From assembly GCA_028284065.1 (NCBI GenBank), contig JANQSJ010000011.1, positions 310,001-374,000 of the forward strand: a stretch of DNA of 64,000 bases, read 5' to 3'. A model generated the notes under the pieces. That model was not told the origin of the DNA and did no database searches. It was given only the letters and a program-made list of their open reading frames with translations. Below are positions 55,338 through 64,000 of this stretch, one piece after another (position 1 is the first letter of the stretch; each line of letters starts with the position of its first letter). The position numbers were made by a program, and so were the translations under genes. Source of the DNA: Parvularculaceae bacterium (lineage in GTDB: Bacteria > Pseudomonadota > Alphaproteobacteria > Caulobacterales > Parvularculaceae).

Positions 55338-56075
55338 TCAGGCTTCTTTCAGAAGGTCAATAAATCGGCCGGCGGCGTCAAAGTCCGCCCTCATTGCCTG
55401 GTCCCGAGCGCGCGCTTCGGCGTCCTCGCCCCACTGCTCGATCTGGAAGTCTTCATCCAGGCGTGCGGCCGCGTAAATGGCGTCGGCGTCGAAAGCGCGT
55501 CGCCAGCGCGCAAGCGCGAGCACGGCGGAGCCCGTCGTTTCGGCGATGATCCGTAGCGCGAGCGCTTCCCCTGCCGATGCGTTCCGCAACGCCGCGGTCG
55601 CGGCCAATGCCGCGTCGGCCGGCTGAGCCACAAAGCCGACGCCGGACGTCACCGCAAGGCGCACCCCGAGCGCGCCCGCCGCCCAGGCAAGAAACGGGTC
55701 CCAGACGTCCGTCTGGCGCGCGACAAGCGCCGCGGGCTCCTCCGCGCGATAGCAAAGGCAATCGGCCTTCAGGAACTCGATCGTCCGCGCCCGCCAGATA
55801 TCGGCTTCGGCGGGCCCGAGATCGATCGTCGTCGACAGAAGCCGCGTCATGGGCATGGAGCGCGGATCAATCGTTTCGCCTTGCGCCGCCCATTCCGCAG
55901 CAACCGCCTCGACGACGGCGCGGGTTGGGAAGGCCAACGGCGCGCGCCCGCGCGTCAAAGCCCTTCGGCCGTCGAGCGAGACGACGAAGCCGCCTTCGGC
56001 CGGCGTCGCGGCGGCGGTTTCGTAGAAGCGCCTGGGCGCCGACGCCTCGCCGCCGCCGGCGTTATCCTCTCGCAT
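55338..56075 (-). CDS. ATP12-family chaperone for F1-ATPase assembly
   Basis: A 245-residue protein. RRFYETAAATPAEGGFVVSL near the N-terminus and EWAAQGETIDPRSMPMTRLL are hallmark ATP12 segments; FLKADCLCYRAEEPAALVAR and DPFLAWAAGALGVRL follow. The mitochondrial homologue binds the F1 alpha subunit before assembly, and alphaproteobacteria share the family. It lies 41 bases downstream of rluC on the same strand. Confidence 0.9.
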   Translation of the reverse strand: MREDNAGGGEASAPRRFYETAAATPAEGGFVVSLDGRRALTRGRAPLAFPTRAVVEAVAAEWAAQGETIDPRSMPMTRLLSTTIDLGPAEADIWRARTIEFLKADCLCYRAEEPAALVARQTDVWDPFLAWAAGALGVRLAVTSGVGFVAQPADAALAATAALRNASAGEALALRIIAETTGSAVLALARWRRAFDADAIYAAARLDEDFQIEQWGEDAEARARDQAMRADFDAAGRFIDLLKEA

Positions 56076-56116
56076 CTGATGCGCTCCTTTGTACGGCTAC
56101 AGACGGAGTCATTCAG

Positions 56117-57160
56117 CTAACGGCCTTTCGGACCGTCAAGGTCCGGCCAGGCCACGTCGACGTCGTCGGCGAACCCGAAAAACGCCCAGGTCTCCGCCAT
56201 GTGGCCGCCGAGCGGCGCGGTCAAGGTCATCTCACGCCCGGTGCGAGGATGGCCGAACCGCATCGATCGGCAGAAGAGGTGCAGCTTGCGCGCCACGCCT
56301 TCGAGCTTCGCCTCAGCGCCGCCATACTTGCCGTCGCCGACAATCGGCGCGCCGATCGCTGCGCAGTGGACGCGCAACTGATGTGTGCGGCCCGTCACCG
56401 GCCTCAACGCGAGAAAGGCGGGTCCCTGCCCTGCCTGATCGACGGTCTGAACGTCCGTAATCGCCTTTTTCGCGTCGCCGGATCCTTCAGGCGCCATGCG
56501 CTCGTCGGTCTCGTCCGCTCCGTACCCGCCGCGTTTCGCGATCGGCAGATCGATGCGCCCCTCTCGCGGACGCGGGGCCCGCACCGCAAGCGCCCAATAG
56601 GTCTTTTCAACGTCTCGCTCGCGCAAGGCGCGGCCGAGGGCCGCCGCGTCGCGCCGCGTCTTCGCCAGCAACAGGAGACCGCCCGTGTCGCGATCGAGGC
56701 GATGGACCAGGCGGGGACGCTCTCCATCGGGCCGCAGCGCCGCCAGAAGCGCATCCACATGGCGCGTCGTATTCGTCCCGCCCTGGACCGCAAGCCCGAA
56801 CGGCTTGTTGATGGCGAGGATCGCCTCATCCTCGTAAATCGTCCAAGATTTCAGCGTGTCGGCCGCATCTTTCCGCGACATGCGCTCCGCCGCAGACGGC
56901 TTGCGCGCCGCGTCAGACTTGGCGTCGTGCGACCGCGGAACGTCCGGCGGTATGCGCACCTCCTGGCCTTCGGCGACTCGCTGGTTCGCCTTCGCGCGCG
57001 CCCCGTCGACGCGCACCTGGCCTTTCCTCAACATGCGCTCGAGCGCGCCATGGCCAAGCGCCGGAAAGTGCGCGCGAAACCAGCGATCAAGACGCAGGCC
57101 CTCATCGGGCGCGGCGACGGCGCGCATTTCGACGCCCGGGCCTTTCGCCGCGTCGCTCAT
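56117..57160 (-). CDS. rluC: RluA-family rRNA pseudouridine synthase
   Basis: A 347-residue enzyme. An S4-type RNA-binding domain (GLRLDRWFRAHFPALGHGAL, RMLRKGQVRVDGARAKANQR) precedes the catalytic domain with LVHRLDRDTGGLLLLAKTRR (catalytic Asp), and GRTHQLRVHCAAIGAPIVGD. RluC modifies 23S rRNA in E. coli; the symbol is by closest resemblance. ATG 57160 overlaps the crcB stop (ATGA), so translation is coupled; an upstream start at 57196 lies inside crcB and is unlikely. Confidence 0.88.
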   Translation of the reverse strand: MSDAAKGPGVEMRAVAAPDEGLRLDRWFRAHFPALGHGALERMLRKGQVRVDGARAKANQRVAEGQEVRIPPDVPRSHDAKSDAARKPSAAERMSRKDAADTLKSWTIYEDEAILAINKPFGLAVQGGTNTTRHVDALLAALRPDGERPRLVHRLDRDTGGLLLLAKTRRDAAALGRALRERDVEKTYWALAVRAPRPREGRIDLPIAKRGGYGADETDERMAPEGSGDAKKAITDVQTVDQAGQGPAFLALRPVTGRTHQLRVHCAAIGAPIVGDGKYGGAEAKLEGVARKLHLFCRSMRFGHPRTGREMTLTAPLGGHMAETWAFFGFADDVDVAWPDLDGPKGR

Positions 57161-57555
57161 GGACGTCCGCCCGACGCAAACGCTTCGACCGCCCACATGC
57201 CCGCAATGAGCGCCGCCACGCCCGCAAAGAGGGAACCAAACGCGTAAGCGCCTCCGGTAAGTATGCTCCGCTCACGGACGAGAGCCACAATATCAAGCGA
57301 GAACGTCGAAAAGGTCGTAAACGCGCCGAGAACGCCGACAGCGAGGAAGGCGCGGGCGAGGCTCGCGTCCGGCCGCGCCAATGCGCCAGCCACAAGCGCG
57401 CCCATCAGGAACGACCCTAGGACATTGACTAAGAAAGTGCCCGCCGGCGACATGACGCCGAGTCCGAGCGCCGCGCGAGCGACGCCATAGCGCGCCAGCG
57501 CCCCAATGGCGCCGCCGGCCGCGACGGCCGCCGCCACCTTAATCTCGCTCGCCAC
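57157..57555 (-). CDS. crcB: Fluoride efflux channel CrcB (Fluc)
   Basis: A 132-residue four-helix protein. AAGGAIGALARYGVARAALG is the N-terminal signature and GTFLVNVLGSFLMGAL and VGVLGAFTTFSTFSLDIVAL hold the conserved Asn and the Phe/Thr-rich pore segment. It forms a dual-topology dimer exporting fluoride. GTG 57555 follows AGAGGGGG and starts where the family begins; GTG 57582 would add nine residues. It overlaps rarA by 17 bases and rluC by 4. No fluoride riboswitch is visible. Confidence 0.9.
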   Translation of the reverse strand: MASEIKVAAAVAAGGAIGALARYGVARAALGLGVMSPAGTFLVNVLGSFLMGALVAGALARPDASLARAFLAVGVLGAFTTFSTFSLDIVALVRERSILTGGAYAFGSLFAGVAALIAGMWAVEAFASGGRP

Positions 57556-58960
57556 CGCCGGCCCCCTCTTCGCCTTCCTCACGTCGCCGACGCGCCCACG
57601 CCGCCATGCGTTCCTTCATCGCCGCCTCGGCGCCAACCTCGCGCGGACGGTAATAGTCCGGCCGCTGAAGCCCATGGGGAAGGAAATTCTGCGCTCCAAA
57701 AGCGTCTGGCGCGTCATGATCATAAATGTATCCTTCGCCACGCCCGATCGCCTTCATCAGGTCAGTGGGCGCATTAACGGCGTGCGGCGGCGGCGCGAGC
57801 GCGGCCGTCTCCGCCGCGAGGGCCTTCGCCGCCTTGAACGCCGCATGGGCGCGGTTCGACTTCGGCGCGGCGGCGAGATAGGCGGTCAACTGACCGATTA
57901 CAATGTCCCCCTCCGGCCGGCCGAGAAAATCAAACGCCTCACGGGCCGCGACGGCGAGCCGCACGGCCTCCGGATCAGCGTTGCCGATATCCTCCGACGC
58001 GGTGACCATAAGCCGGCGCAGGATGAACCGAGGACTTTCGCCCGCGTTCAGAAGCCGCGCCGCCCAGTAGAGCGCCGCATCGACGTCGGAGCCGCGGATC
58101 GACTTCTGAAGCGCGCTTGCAAGGTCATAATGTCCGTCACCGGATTTGTCATGGCGCGGAGAGGCGCGCGAGAGGCGCTCTTTCAATGCGCCGGCGTCAA
58201 GACGGCCCTCGGCGTCGGCGGCGAGTTCCTCCAGCATAGAAAAGAGACGACGACCATCGCCGCCCGCATAGGCGGCGATGAGATCAAGCGCCTCGTCCGT
58301 CAGATCGAAACGGCGATCCTCAATAGCGGCGAGGCCGCGGCGCGCAAGCGCCTTCAGGTCGTCCGCCTCAAGAGGTTTCAGGATAAATGTCGCAGCCCGC
58401 GACAGGAGCGCCCCGTTCAACTCGAACGAGGGGTTTTCGGTGGTCGCGCCGATCAGAACGGCGTCGCCGTTTTCGACGGGCGGCAGGAACGCGTCCTGCT
58501 GCGCGCGATTGAACCGGTGGATTTCATCGACGAACAGGACCGCCCGGCCGCCAGCGGCGCGCACATCGCGCGCCCAGTCGAACGCGCGTCGAAGGTCTGC
58601 GACGCCGGAAAAAACCGCAGAAAGCTCGCAAAAGTGGTATCCGCTCGCGGCGGCGGCGGCTCTGGCGATTGTCGTCTTGCCGACGCCCGGCGGCCCCCAG
58701 AGGATGAAAGAGCGCAATTGCCCCGCCGCGACCATGCGCGCGATCGCGCCGCCATCCCCGATGAGATGATCCTGGCCGACGACATCCGCAAGGCTTGAAG
58801 GACGCAGGCGCGCGGCGAGCGGCGCATCGGGCGCAGGCGGTTCGGCGGCCGGCGCAGGGGACCGCCCGCCAGCGCGACGGTCCGCGGCCTCGACCGGCGC
58901 GCCGAAAAGATCGACGTCGCCGCGCCCGCCGGCGCCCCGATTACCTACAGCGGCGGCCAC
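57539..58960 (-). CDS. rarA: Replication-associated recombination protein A (RarA/MgsA)
   Basis: A 473-residue AAA+ ATPase that acts at stalled replication forks. Walker A FILWGPPGVGKTTIA, Walker B AVLFVDEIHRFNRAQQDAF, sensor LIGATTENPSFELN, and C-terminal LNAGESPRFILRRLMVTASE are diagnostic. GTG 58960 is chosen because it overlaps the degP stop by 20 bases; a longer frame would run deeper into degP. Its stop overlaps crcB. Confidence 0.93.
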   Translation of the reverse strand: MAAAVGNRGAGGRGDVDLFGAPVEAADRRAGGRSPAPAAEPPAPDAPLAARLRPSSLADVVGQDHLIGDGGAIARMVAAGQLRSFILWGPPGVGKTTIARAAAAASGYHFCELSAVFSGVADLRRAFDWARDVRAAGGRAVLFVDEIHRFNRAQQDAFLPPVENGDAVLIGATTENPSFELNGALLSRAATFILKPLEADDLKALARRGLAAIEDRRFDLTDEALDLIAAYAGGDGRRLFSMLEELAADAEGRLDAGALKERLSRASPRHDKSGDGHYDLASALQKSIRGSDVDAALYWAARLLNAGESPRFILRRLMVTASEDIGNADPEAVRLAVAAREAFDFLGRPEGDIVIGQLTAYLAAAPKSNRAHAAFKAAKALAAETAALAPPPHAVNAPTDLMKAIGRGEGYIYDHDAPDAFGAQNFLPHGLQRPDYYRPREVGAEAAMKERMAAWARRRREEGEEGAGGGERD

Positions 58961-60401
58961 GCTCGTCCGTACACCAATTAACGATACGCTCGCCGATGTC
59001 GACCTCGATATTCCAGCGCCGCCGCTGGCGGGAGAGGAGACGCTCCAGCTCCGCGACGGTCGAAACATCCTCCCCGTTCACCGAGACGACGCCATAATAG
59101 CGCTGCAAACCACGGCGACGGGCGTAAGACCGCCTTGGCGCGTCGGTAACGACTACTCCCTTGCGCAACGGGTCGATGCCATTGTTCTCATTGAAGCGCG
59201 GCGACATGTTGGCGACGGAAACGCCGGCGAGCGGATGCGCGCCTTCAAGCCGGCGTTCATCAGGCGCGGGCTGGTCCGGCGCAAGCGCGAACGTGATGCG
59301 CCCCTGGCGGCGTTTGCCGTCACGAATGAACGAAATGTCCGCCTCGTCGCCGACGTCCTGGACGCCGACGCGGTAGCGAAGGGTCTCCGCGTCGAAAATC
59401 TCCTCGCCTGCGAGTTCGACGACGACATCGCCCGGCTTGACGCCGGCGCGGTCAAGCGGCCCGCCCGGATAAATATCATTGACGATCGCGCCCGCCGGTC
59501 GGTCGAGCCCGAGCGCGGAGGCGACCGCCGCGTCGACGCTGTCCGTCGCCGCCCCCACCCAGGGTCGCCGTACGCTGCCGCCGTCCGTCGCGGTCGCAAT
59601 CACCTGGCGGACAAGGCTTGACGGCACGGCGAATCCGACGCCGTTCGACCCGCCGGAGCGCGAATAAATCGCCGTGTTGACGCCGAGGAGCTTTCCATCC
59701 ACGTCGACGAGCGCGCCGCCGGAATTGCCCGGATTGATCGCCGCATCCGTCTGTATAAAGAACTGGTAATTGCGCCCGCTTGACTGGACGCGCCGCCCGG
59801 CCGTCACGCCGGTGCGCGCAAGCGCCGACACGATGCCGTTCGTCACGGTCTGTCCGACGCCGAACGGATTGCCGATGGCGAGGACGATGTCGCCTACCTC
59901 TGCGGCGTCTGAATTGGCGAACTCCAGGAACGGCAGCGGCTCCTTGGCGTCGATGCGCAATACGGCGAGGTCCGTCTGCGGATCGGTGAGGAGCACCTCG
60001 GCGGAAAACTCGCGACGGTCGGCGAAGACGACCGTTATCTCGGTCATCCCCTCGATCACATGGTTGTTTGTGACGATGAGGCCGTCAGGACTGACGATGA
60101 CGCCGGAGCCGAGGGAGTTCTGCTCGGCGGGACCGAGGCCCAGGAACCGGTCAAAAAACGCGTCGCCCGTCGTCCGGTTGACGCGCCTTTTGGTGAAGAT
60201 GTTGACCACCGCCGGCGAAGCGGCCTCGACAATCGGCGCGAACGACATCCTGACGTCGTCCATAGAGGAAGGCGCCATGCGCCGTTCGCCCATCCTGTCG
60301 ACGGTTTCGGGCGCCGCATGGACGACGCCGATGCCGCCCCAGGCGACGCTGGCGGCAAGCGCCGCGAAAAGGATGGATCTGGTCACGCTCAAACCTCGCA
60401 T
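58941..60401 (-). CDS. degP: Do/DegP-type periplasmic serine protease
   Basis: A 486-residue protease/chaperone. Signal peptide RSILFAALAASVAWGGIGVV; trypsin-like domain with catalytic His in IVTNNHVIEG, Asp in TDLAVLRID and Ser in INPGNSGGALVDVDG; then a PDZ domain (GVKPGDVVVELAGEEIFDAE) and a second PDZ-like region. It degrades misfolded envelope proteins. The C-terminus is short and cysteine-bearing (WCTDERGRRC). It lies between the coiled-coil nuclease-like gene and rarA. Confidence 0.93.
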   Translation of the reverse strand: MRGLSVTRSILFAALAASVAWGGIGVVHAAPETVDRMGERRMAPSSMDDVRMSFAPIVEAASPAVVNIFTKRRVNRTTGDAFFDRFLGLGPAEQNSLGSGVIVSPDGLIVTNNHVIEGMTEITVVFADRREFSAEVLLTDPQTDLAVLRIDAKEPLPFLEFANSDAAEVGDIVLAIGNPFGVGQTVTNGIVSALARTGVTAGRRVQSSGRNYQFFIQTDAAINPGNSGGALVDVDGKLLGVNTAIYSRSGGSNGVGFAVPSSLVRQVIATATDGGSVRRPWVGAATDSVDAAVASALGLDRPAGAIVNDIYPGGPLDRAGVKPGDVVVELAGEEIFDAETLRYRVGVQDVGDEADISFIRDGKRRQGRITFALAPDQPAPDERRLEGAHPLAGVSVANMSPRFNENNGIDPLRKGVVVTDAPRRSYARRRGLQRYYGVVSVNGEDVSTVAELERLLSRQRRRWNIEVDIGERIVNWCTDERGRRCR

Positions 60402-60494
60402 AGTCGACGCGCATCCGTGGATGCGCCGGCGGCGAGGGACGGCCTCTGACCGTCACGCCTGTCCGGCCCCCTCATGTAGTCGTTCATGGCCGTT

Positions 60495-62081
60495 CTAGGA
60501 AGCGTCGCGCAGGTCCTGTAGGCCATCATCGAGCCTGTCGATTTCGCGACGCAGGTCGCCCGACATAATGCGCGCGCGGTTCTCAATCTTGCCGCCATCG
60601 CGCAGGACGTTCTTCGCGAGGCCGTCGATCTCCGCGACGCCCTTGAGTTGCTTTTCAATCGCCCGCACCGCGCGCTCCATCGCCTCCAGGTCGACGGCGG
60701 CGCGCGCGGACGCCGCCGCCCCCCGCGACAACAGCGCCCGGGCCACGGAAAGGCCCGCCTCGACATAGAGATCGGAAGCCGAATCGTCTTCGTCCCAAAT
60801 GACAAAGACGTCATCGCCATACCTTTGGAACGGCGCCATGCCGGCGGGCGCGACGCGCCGCGAAAAGACGAAGAGCCCGACCGCGGCGCCGCGATTGCGG
60901 CGGGCTTCGTCGATTTCGGCGCGCGCCTTGGCGAGCGTGTATCCCGCGCTCTGCTTGGCTTCAACGACGATGCGCCCGCCCGCGGCGGCGTGTTCTGGGC
61001 CCATTTCAACGACGATGTCGCCGGTCTTGCACTGTTTGATGAGGCCGGGGCGCGCGCCCGTCGGCGTCGCCATGTCGCCAGCGTTCTGCGCCGCCTCGAC
61101 GATGAGGGCGCTGAGCGACGCCTCAAAATCGTCGCCATGGGTCGTTGAGCGCAACGCCTCGGCTTTGCGCGCAGACATCTCGGTCAGGCGTTCGATGACC
61201 TCCTTCTGAAAGTCCTCATTCTTCTTCGAGAGGCCGTCGATATGCGACAGCATCTCCTTGCGGATGCGGGCGAGCGCGGAGCCGTCCTTGTCGAGCGACA
61301 GCTCTTCGCCCATTTGCGCGCGCGCCGCGTCGACCCGGGCGACGAGCCGCGACAGCGCGGAATCCGGCCTATCCAGAGAAAACTCCGCGACTGCGGCGGA
61401 GACCTTTTTCTCCAGCGCCGCGCCGGCGGTGCCGTGCGTTTCGGCGAGCTCCCTTATCGTGCGGGCAAGCGCGCCCTTTGGATTGTCGAGGGAGAACTCG
61501 TTCAGGATCGTCTCGCGCTCACGCGCCGCAGCGGCTTCAAGCTTCGCCGACAATGACCGCGCCAGGCCCTTTTCCGCGGTCGGGTCCACCGCCTGCATGA
61601 TGGGGCTGTCGGCGCCGAAATGCGCCTTCAGCGTCCCTGCGAGCGCCGATCCGTCGCCCGAAACCTGCGCGCGCATGACCCGCTCCAGCTCGCCATCCTT
61701 GGCCACAAGGCGCTCAACGCGCTCCGCGAAACGGCCCGACTGCGGATCAAAATACTCCTTCAGCGCGCGCCCAAGGTCGCCGGCGACGCCGTCGCGATAT
61801 TTGCCGAGCGCAGCGTCGAGCTCGGCCAGCAGACGTTCGCCTTCATTGCGCACGCGCGCGACGTCTATCTGGCCCCGCGCCTGACGAAGGGCGAGCACCC
61901 CGATCTTGAGCGCATTGAGAGCGAAATCGTTCCGCTTGCGGCCTTCCGGAACCGCCGCAAGTTCGGCGACGACCTCCGGGTCGAGGACCGTCAGCGCAAG
62001 GCGCAACTCGTCGGCGGCGCCCGCCGCCGCGGTCGTGTCGTCATCGTCCTGAAACTGATTTTCAGCCGGTGCCTGGAACAT
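60495..62081 (-). CDS. Coiled-coil protein with a C-terminal PD-(D/E)XK nuclease-like domain
   Basis: A 528-residue protein. Residues 20-330 are helical and coiled-coil-rich, with degenerate repeats EFSLDNPKGAL (195-205), EFSLDRPDSAL (233-243) and ELSLDKDGSAL (260-270). Residues 315-430 match a restriction-endonuclease-like core: FEASLSALI helix with Glu320, GDIVVEM with Asp355, IVVEAKQSAG with Glu374-x-Lys376, then a strand-helix region (GLFVFSRRVAP, VFVIWDED). The layout recalls RmuC and DUF2130-type proteins, but I do not recognise the exact family. ATG 62081 is preferred over 62180. It sits between the rplQ terminator and degP, where no gene is usual. Confidence 0.7.
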   Translation of the reverse strand: MFQAPAENQFQDDDDTTAAAGAADELRLALTVLDPEVVAELAAVPEGRKRNDFALNALKIGVLALRQARGQIDVARVRNEGERLLAELDAALGKYRDGVAGDLGRALKEYFDPQSGRFAERVERLVAKDGELERVMRAQVSGDGSALAGTLKAHFGADSPIMQAVDPTAEKGLARSLSAKLEAAAARERETILNEFSLDNPKGALARTIRELAETHGTAGAALEKKVSAAVAEFSLDRPDSALSRLVARVDAARAQMGEELSLDKDGSALARIRKEMLSHIDGLSKKNEDFQKEVIERLTEMSARKAEALRSTTHGDDFEASLSALIVEAAQNAGDMATPTGARPGLIKQCKTGDIVVEMGPEHAAAGGRIVVEAKQSAGYTLAKARAEIDEARRNRGAAVGLFVFSRRVAPAGMAPFQRYGDDVFVIWDEDDSASDLYVEAGLSVARALLSRGAAASARAAVDLEAMERAVRAIEKQLKGVAEIDGLAKNVLRDGGKIENRARIMSGDLRREIDRLDDGLQDLRDAS

Positions 62082-62135
62082 GAGACGGACCCTCCGAAAT
62101 ACTGGAACATAGAAAGAACAAACGCTGCGGACAAC

Positions 62136-62165
62136 AAAAAAGCGGCCCCGATTCGGGGCCGCTTT
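62136..62165 (-). terminator. Rho-independent terminator of the rpoA-rplQ operon
   Basis: On the minus strand a GC-rich stem AAGCGGCCCCG/CGGGGCCGCTT with a short AAT loop is followed by a run of T (TTTTTTG). It starts about 43 bases past the rplQ stop, as expected for the end of a ribosomal-protein operon. Confidence 0.9.
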
Positions 62166-62207
62166 CCAACTGGTCTTCAATGGCGGTGCGCGAGGGGCCC
62201 TGCGGCT

Positions 62208-62651
62208 CTATTCCTCGTCGTCGCCGTCCTCGTCGTCGAACATGGTCGGACCGGAATCCTGGCCCTTGGCGTCCTCATCGCGGTCGACAAATTCAATAAC
62301 GGCGAGCGGGGCGTTGTCGCCATAGCGGAAGCCCGCCTTCATGATGCGGATATAGCCGCCATTGCGGTCCGCGTAACGTGGCCCCAGCGTATCGAAGAGC
62401 TTCTTCGCCATGCCCTCGTCGCGAATGCGCGAGGCGGCGAGACGGCGCAGCGCCAGCTTGCGGCCATCGTCCGCATGCGCCTTTTTCGCCATCGTCACGA
62501 GCTTCTCGACCACGGGCCGCAGCTCCTTGGCCTTCGGCAGCGTCGTCGTGATTTGCTCATGCTTGATGAGCGCCGCAGCCATGTTCGCGAACATCGCCTT
62601 GCGATGCTCATGGGTGCGGTTCAGTTTGCGGTGCGCAAGGCCGTGGCGCAT
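62208..62651 (-). CDS. rplQ: 50S ribosomal protein L17
   Basis: A 147-residue ribosomal protein: [40 protein letters not shown] and [20 protein letters not shown] are conserved. The C-terminus ends in an acidic tail. It follows rpoA by 60 bases. Confidence 0.97.
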   Translation of the reverse strand: MRHGLAHRKLNRTHEHRKAMFANMAAALIKHEQITTTLPKAKELRPVVEKLVTMAKKAHADDGRKLALRRLAASRIRDEGMAKKLFDTLGPRYADRNGGYIRIMKAGFRYGDNAPLAVIEFVDRDEDAKGQDSGPTMFDDEDGDDEE

Positions 62652-62711
62652 GTTCCGTCTCCATCAGGACCCGTCTTAATCGCGTAAGACCGGCGCCCTT
62701 CAAAATCATCC

Positions 62712-63728
62712 CTACTCGTCGAACTTCTTCGCGAGCTCCTCGATATTGTCCGGCGGCCAGTCCGGCACATCCATGCCAAGATGCAGGCCGAGGCCCGCCA
62801 GGACCTCCTTGATCTCGTTCAGCGACTTGCGGCCGAAATTCGGAGTGCGGAGCATCTCCGCTTCGGTCTTCTGGATAAGGTCGCCGATATAGACGATGTT
62901 GTCGTTCTTCAGGCAGTTCGCCGAGCGCACCGACAGCTCAAGCTCGTCCACCTTGCGCAGGAGCGCCGGATTGAACGGCAGCTCTTCGCGCTCGTCGCCG
63001 CCCATCTCTTTCTTCGGCTCATCGAAATTGACGAAGATCTGCAGCTGGTCCTGCAGGATGCGCGCGGCGTAGGCCGCCGCGTCCTCAGGGCTGACCGAAC
63101 CGTCGGTCTCAATGTCCATGATGAGGCGGTCGTAATCGAGCACCTGGCCTTCGCGCGTGTTCTCCACGCGAAAGGCGACACGGGTCACCGGCGAATAGAG
63201 GCTGTCCACGGGGATGAGCCCGATCGGCGCGTCTTCGGGTCGGTTGCGGTCGGCCTGGACGTAGCCCTTGCCCACCTCGACGACGAACTCGATGCGCAGC
63301 TCCGCGCCTTCGTCGAGGCGGCAGATCTCCTGGCCGGGATCGAGGATGTCGATCGCCGCGTTCTCTTCAATGTCGCCAGCGGTGACGACGCCCGGCCCCG
63401 TCTTCTTCAGGACAAGGCGCTTGGGGCCGTCCGCATGACTGCGCAGGGCGAGCCGCTTCACATTGAGGACGATGTCCGTGACGTCTTCGCGCACGCCGGG
63501 GATCGACGAGAATTCATGGACGACGCCGTCGATCTGCATCGACGTCACCGCCGCTCCCTGCAGCGAGGAGAGAAGCACGCGGCGCAGGGCGTTGCCGATC
63601 GTCGTGCCGAAGCCGCGCTCCAGAGGCTGCGCGACGATGGTCGCGCGGCGCGCCGGGTCGGTGCCGGGGGTCACTTCCAGCTTGGTCGGGCGGATCAGTT
63701 GCTGCCAGTTCTTTTCAACGACTGTCAT
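62712..63728 (-). CDS. rpoA: DNA-directed RNA polymerase subunit alpha
   Basis: A 338-residue polymerase subunit. The N-terminal assembly domain has [20 protein letters not shown] and [20 protein letters not shown]; the C-terminal domain has [20 protein letters not shown] and [20 protein letters not shown], which contacts UP elements and activators. ATG 63728 follows GGAGC; the frame is open to 63770. rpsK lies upstream. Confidence 0.98.
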   Translation of the reverse strand: MTVVEKNWQQLIRPTKLEVTPGTDPARRATIVAQPLERGFGTTIGNALRRVLLSSLQGAAVTSMQIDGVVHEFSSIPGVREDVTDIVLNVKRLALRSHADGPKRLVLKKTGPGVVTAGDIEENAAIDILDPGQEICRLDEGAELRIEFVVEVGKGYVQADRNRPEDAPIGLIPVDSLYSPVTRVAFRVENTREGQVLDYDRLIMDIETDGSVSPEDAAAYAARILQDQLQIFVNFDEPKKEMGGDEREELPFNPALLRKVDELELSVRSANCLKNDNIVYIGDLIQKTEAEMLRTPNFGRKSLNEIKEVLAGLGLHLGMDVPDWPPDNIEELAKKFDE

Positions 63729-63828
63729 ATTGCTCCATCCATCGGCGGCTCCGCGACAGGAAGCCTCCATTTTATTGGCGCGCGCGGCGTCGGGCTCAGG
63801 GCCAGCGACAGGGCCGACGCGTCAGCCG

Positions 63829-64000
63829 TTAAACGCGCCGACGCTTGCGCGGCCGGCATCCATTGTGCGGGATCGGCGTCACGTCCCGAATCATGTTGAC
63901 CGTCAGGCCGGCCGCTTGAAGCGCGCGCAGCGCGCTCTCCCGCCCCGAGCCCGGTCCGCGAACCTCGACGTTCACTGTCTTCAGCCCGTGCTCCATCGCC
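63829..64000 (-). CDS. rpsK: 30S ribosomal protein S11, C-terminal part (cut by the window edge)
   Basis: The last 56 residues and the stop are present: [37 protein letters not shown], ending KRRRV. The 5' part lies beyond position 64000. It precedes rpoA with a gap of about 100 bases. Confidence 0.97.
   Translation of the reverse strand, partial: AMEHGLKTVNVEVRGPGSGRESALRALQAAGLTVNMIRDVTPIPHNGCRPRKRRRV

Noticed and set aside
55577-57247. A 556-codon plus-strand frame.
   Set aside because: It is antisense to ATP12, rluC and crcB, which have clear motifs; its protein is arginine-rich and has no family features.
57506-58798. A 430-codon plus-strand frame.
   Set aside because: It is antisense to rarA and crcB, which carry conserved motifs; the long frame is a GC-rich shadow.
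1-64000. CRISPR arrays, insertion sequences, prophage genes and integrated islands at the three tRNAs.
   Set aside because: No regular repeats, transposase, integrase or phage-type proteins were seen, and no duplicated tRNA 3' ends were found.

Overview
The window is a GC-rich chromosomal segment of an alphaproteobacterium, probably from the Hyphomonadaceae/Parvularculaceae/Caulobacter neighbourhood. The markers are PopZ (DUF2497), the short ProS without an insertion domain, an ATP12-type F1 assembly chaperone, an EnvZ/PetR-like two-component pair beside pgsA, and the gene orders pcm-tolC-popZ...valS and rpsK-rpoA-rplQ...degP-rarA-crcB-rluC. I see no insertion sequence, phage gene, integrase or CRISPR array. 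Nearly all of it looks like stable core and accessory chromosome.

Layout. (1) 1-8800: the 5' part of a TonB-dependent receptor with an AT-rich promoter/operator; a DOMON-like gene with a DUF1343/NamZ gene; then the most unusual block, a subtilase-fold protein that has lost its catalytic residues, divergent from a large FAD oxidoreductase and a SARP/BTAD-type regulator with TPRs. (2) 8950-23400: metabolic and transport genes (serine hydrolase, HTH-cupin regulator divergent from a class III aminotransferase, two SDRs, MMPL transporter, metG, MFS transporter with a small lipoprotein, quinone oxidoreductase, CDF transporter, DsrE). (3) 23380-31704: minus-strand valS, prolyl oligopeptidase, popZ, tolC, pcm. 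(4) 31880-38460: tRNA-Cys and a tripartite RND efflux operon whose outer-membrane channel carries an EF-hand-like loop. (5) 38460-47150: tRNA-Asn, a 2-oxoglutarate/Fe(II) oxygenase, an autotransporter, nrdB with tandem NrdR boxes, a secreted unknown, and a YceI lipoprotein. (6) 47250-53550: pgsA, a response regulator/kinase pair whose regulator seems to start at ATT, lolD and lolC/E, proS, tRNA-Leu. (7) 53645-64000: lipB, an EF-hand secreted protein, ATP12, rluC, crcB, rarA, degP, a coiled-coil/PD-(D/E)XK protein, then rplQ, rpoA and the end of rpsK.

How genes work together: the tripartite efflux genes are nearly contiguous and translationally coupled; degP-rarA-crcB-rluC overlap like a coupled operon; proS-lolC/E-lolD form a second one. 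The best candidates for new biology are the pseudo-subtilase/oxidoreductase/regulator module (2671-8798) and the coiled-coil nuclease-like protein placed between rplQ and degP (60495-62081). All calls come from reading the sequence and recalling families; no database search was run.
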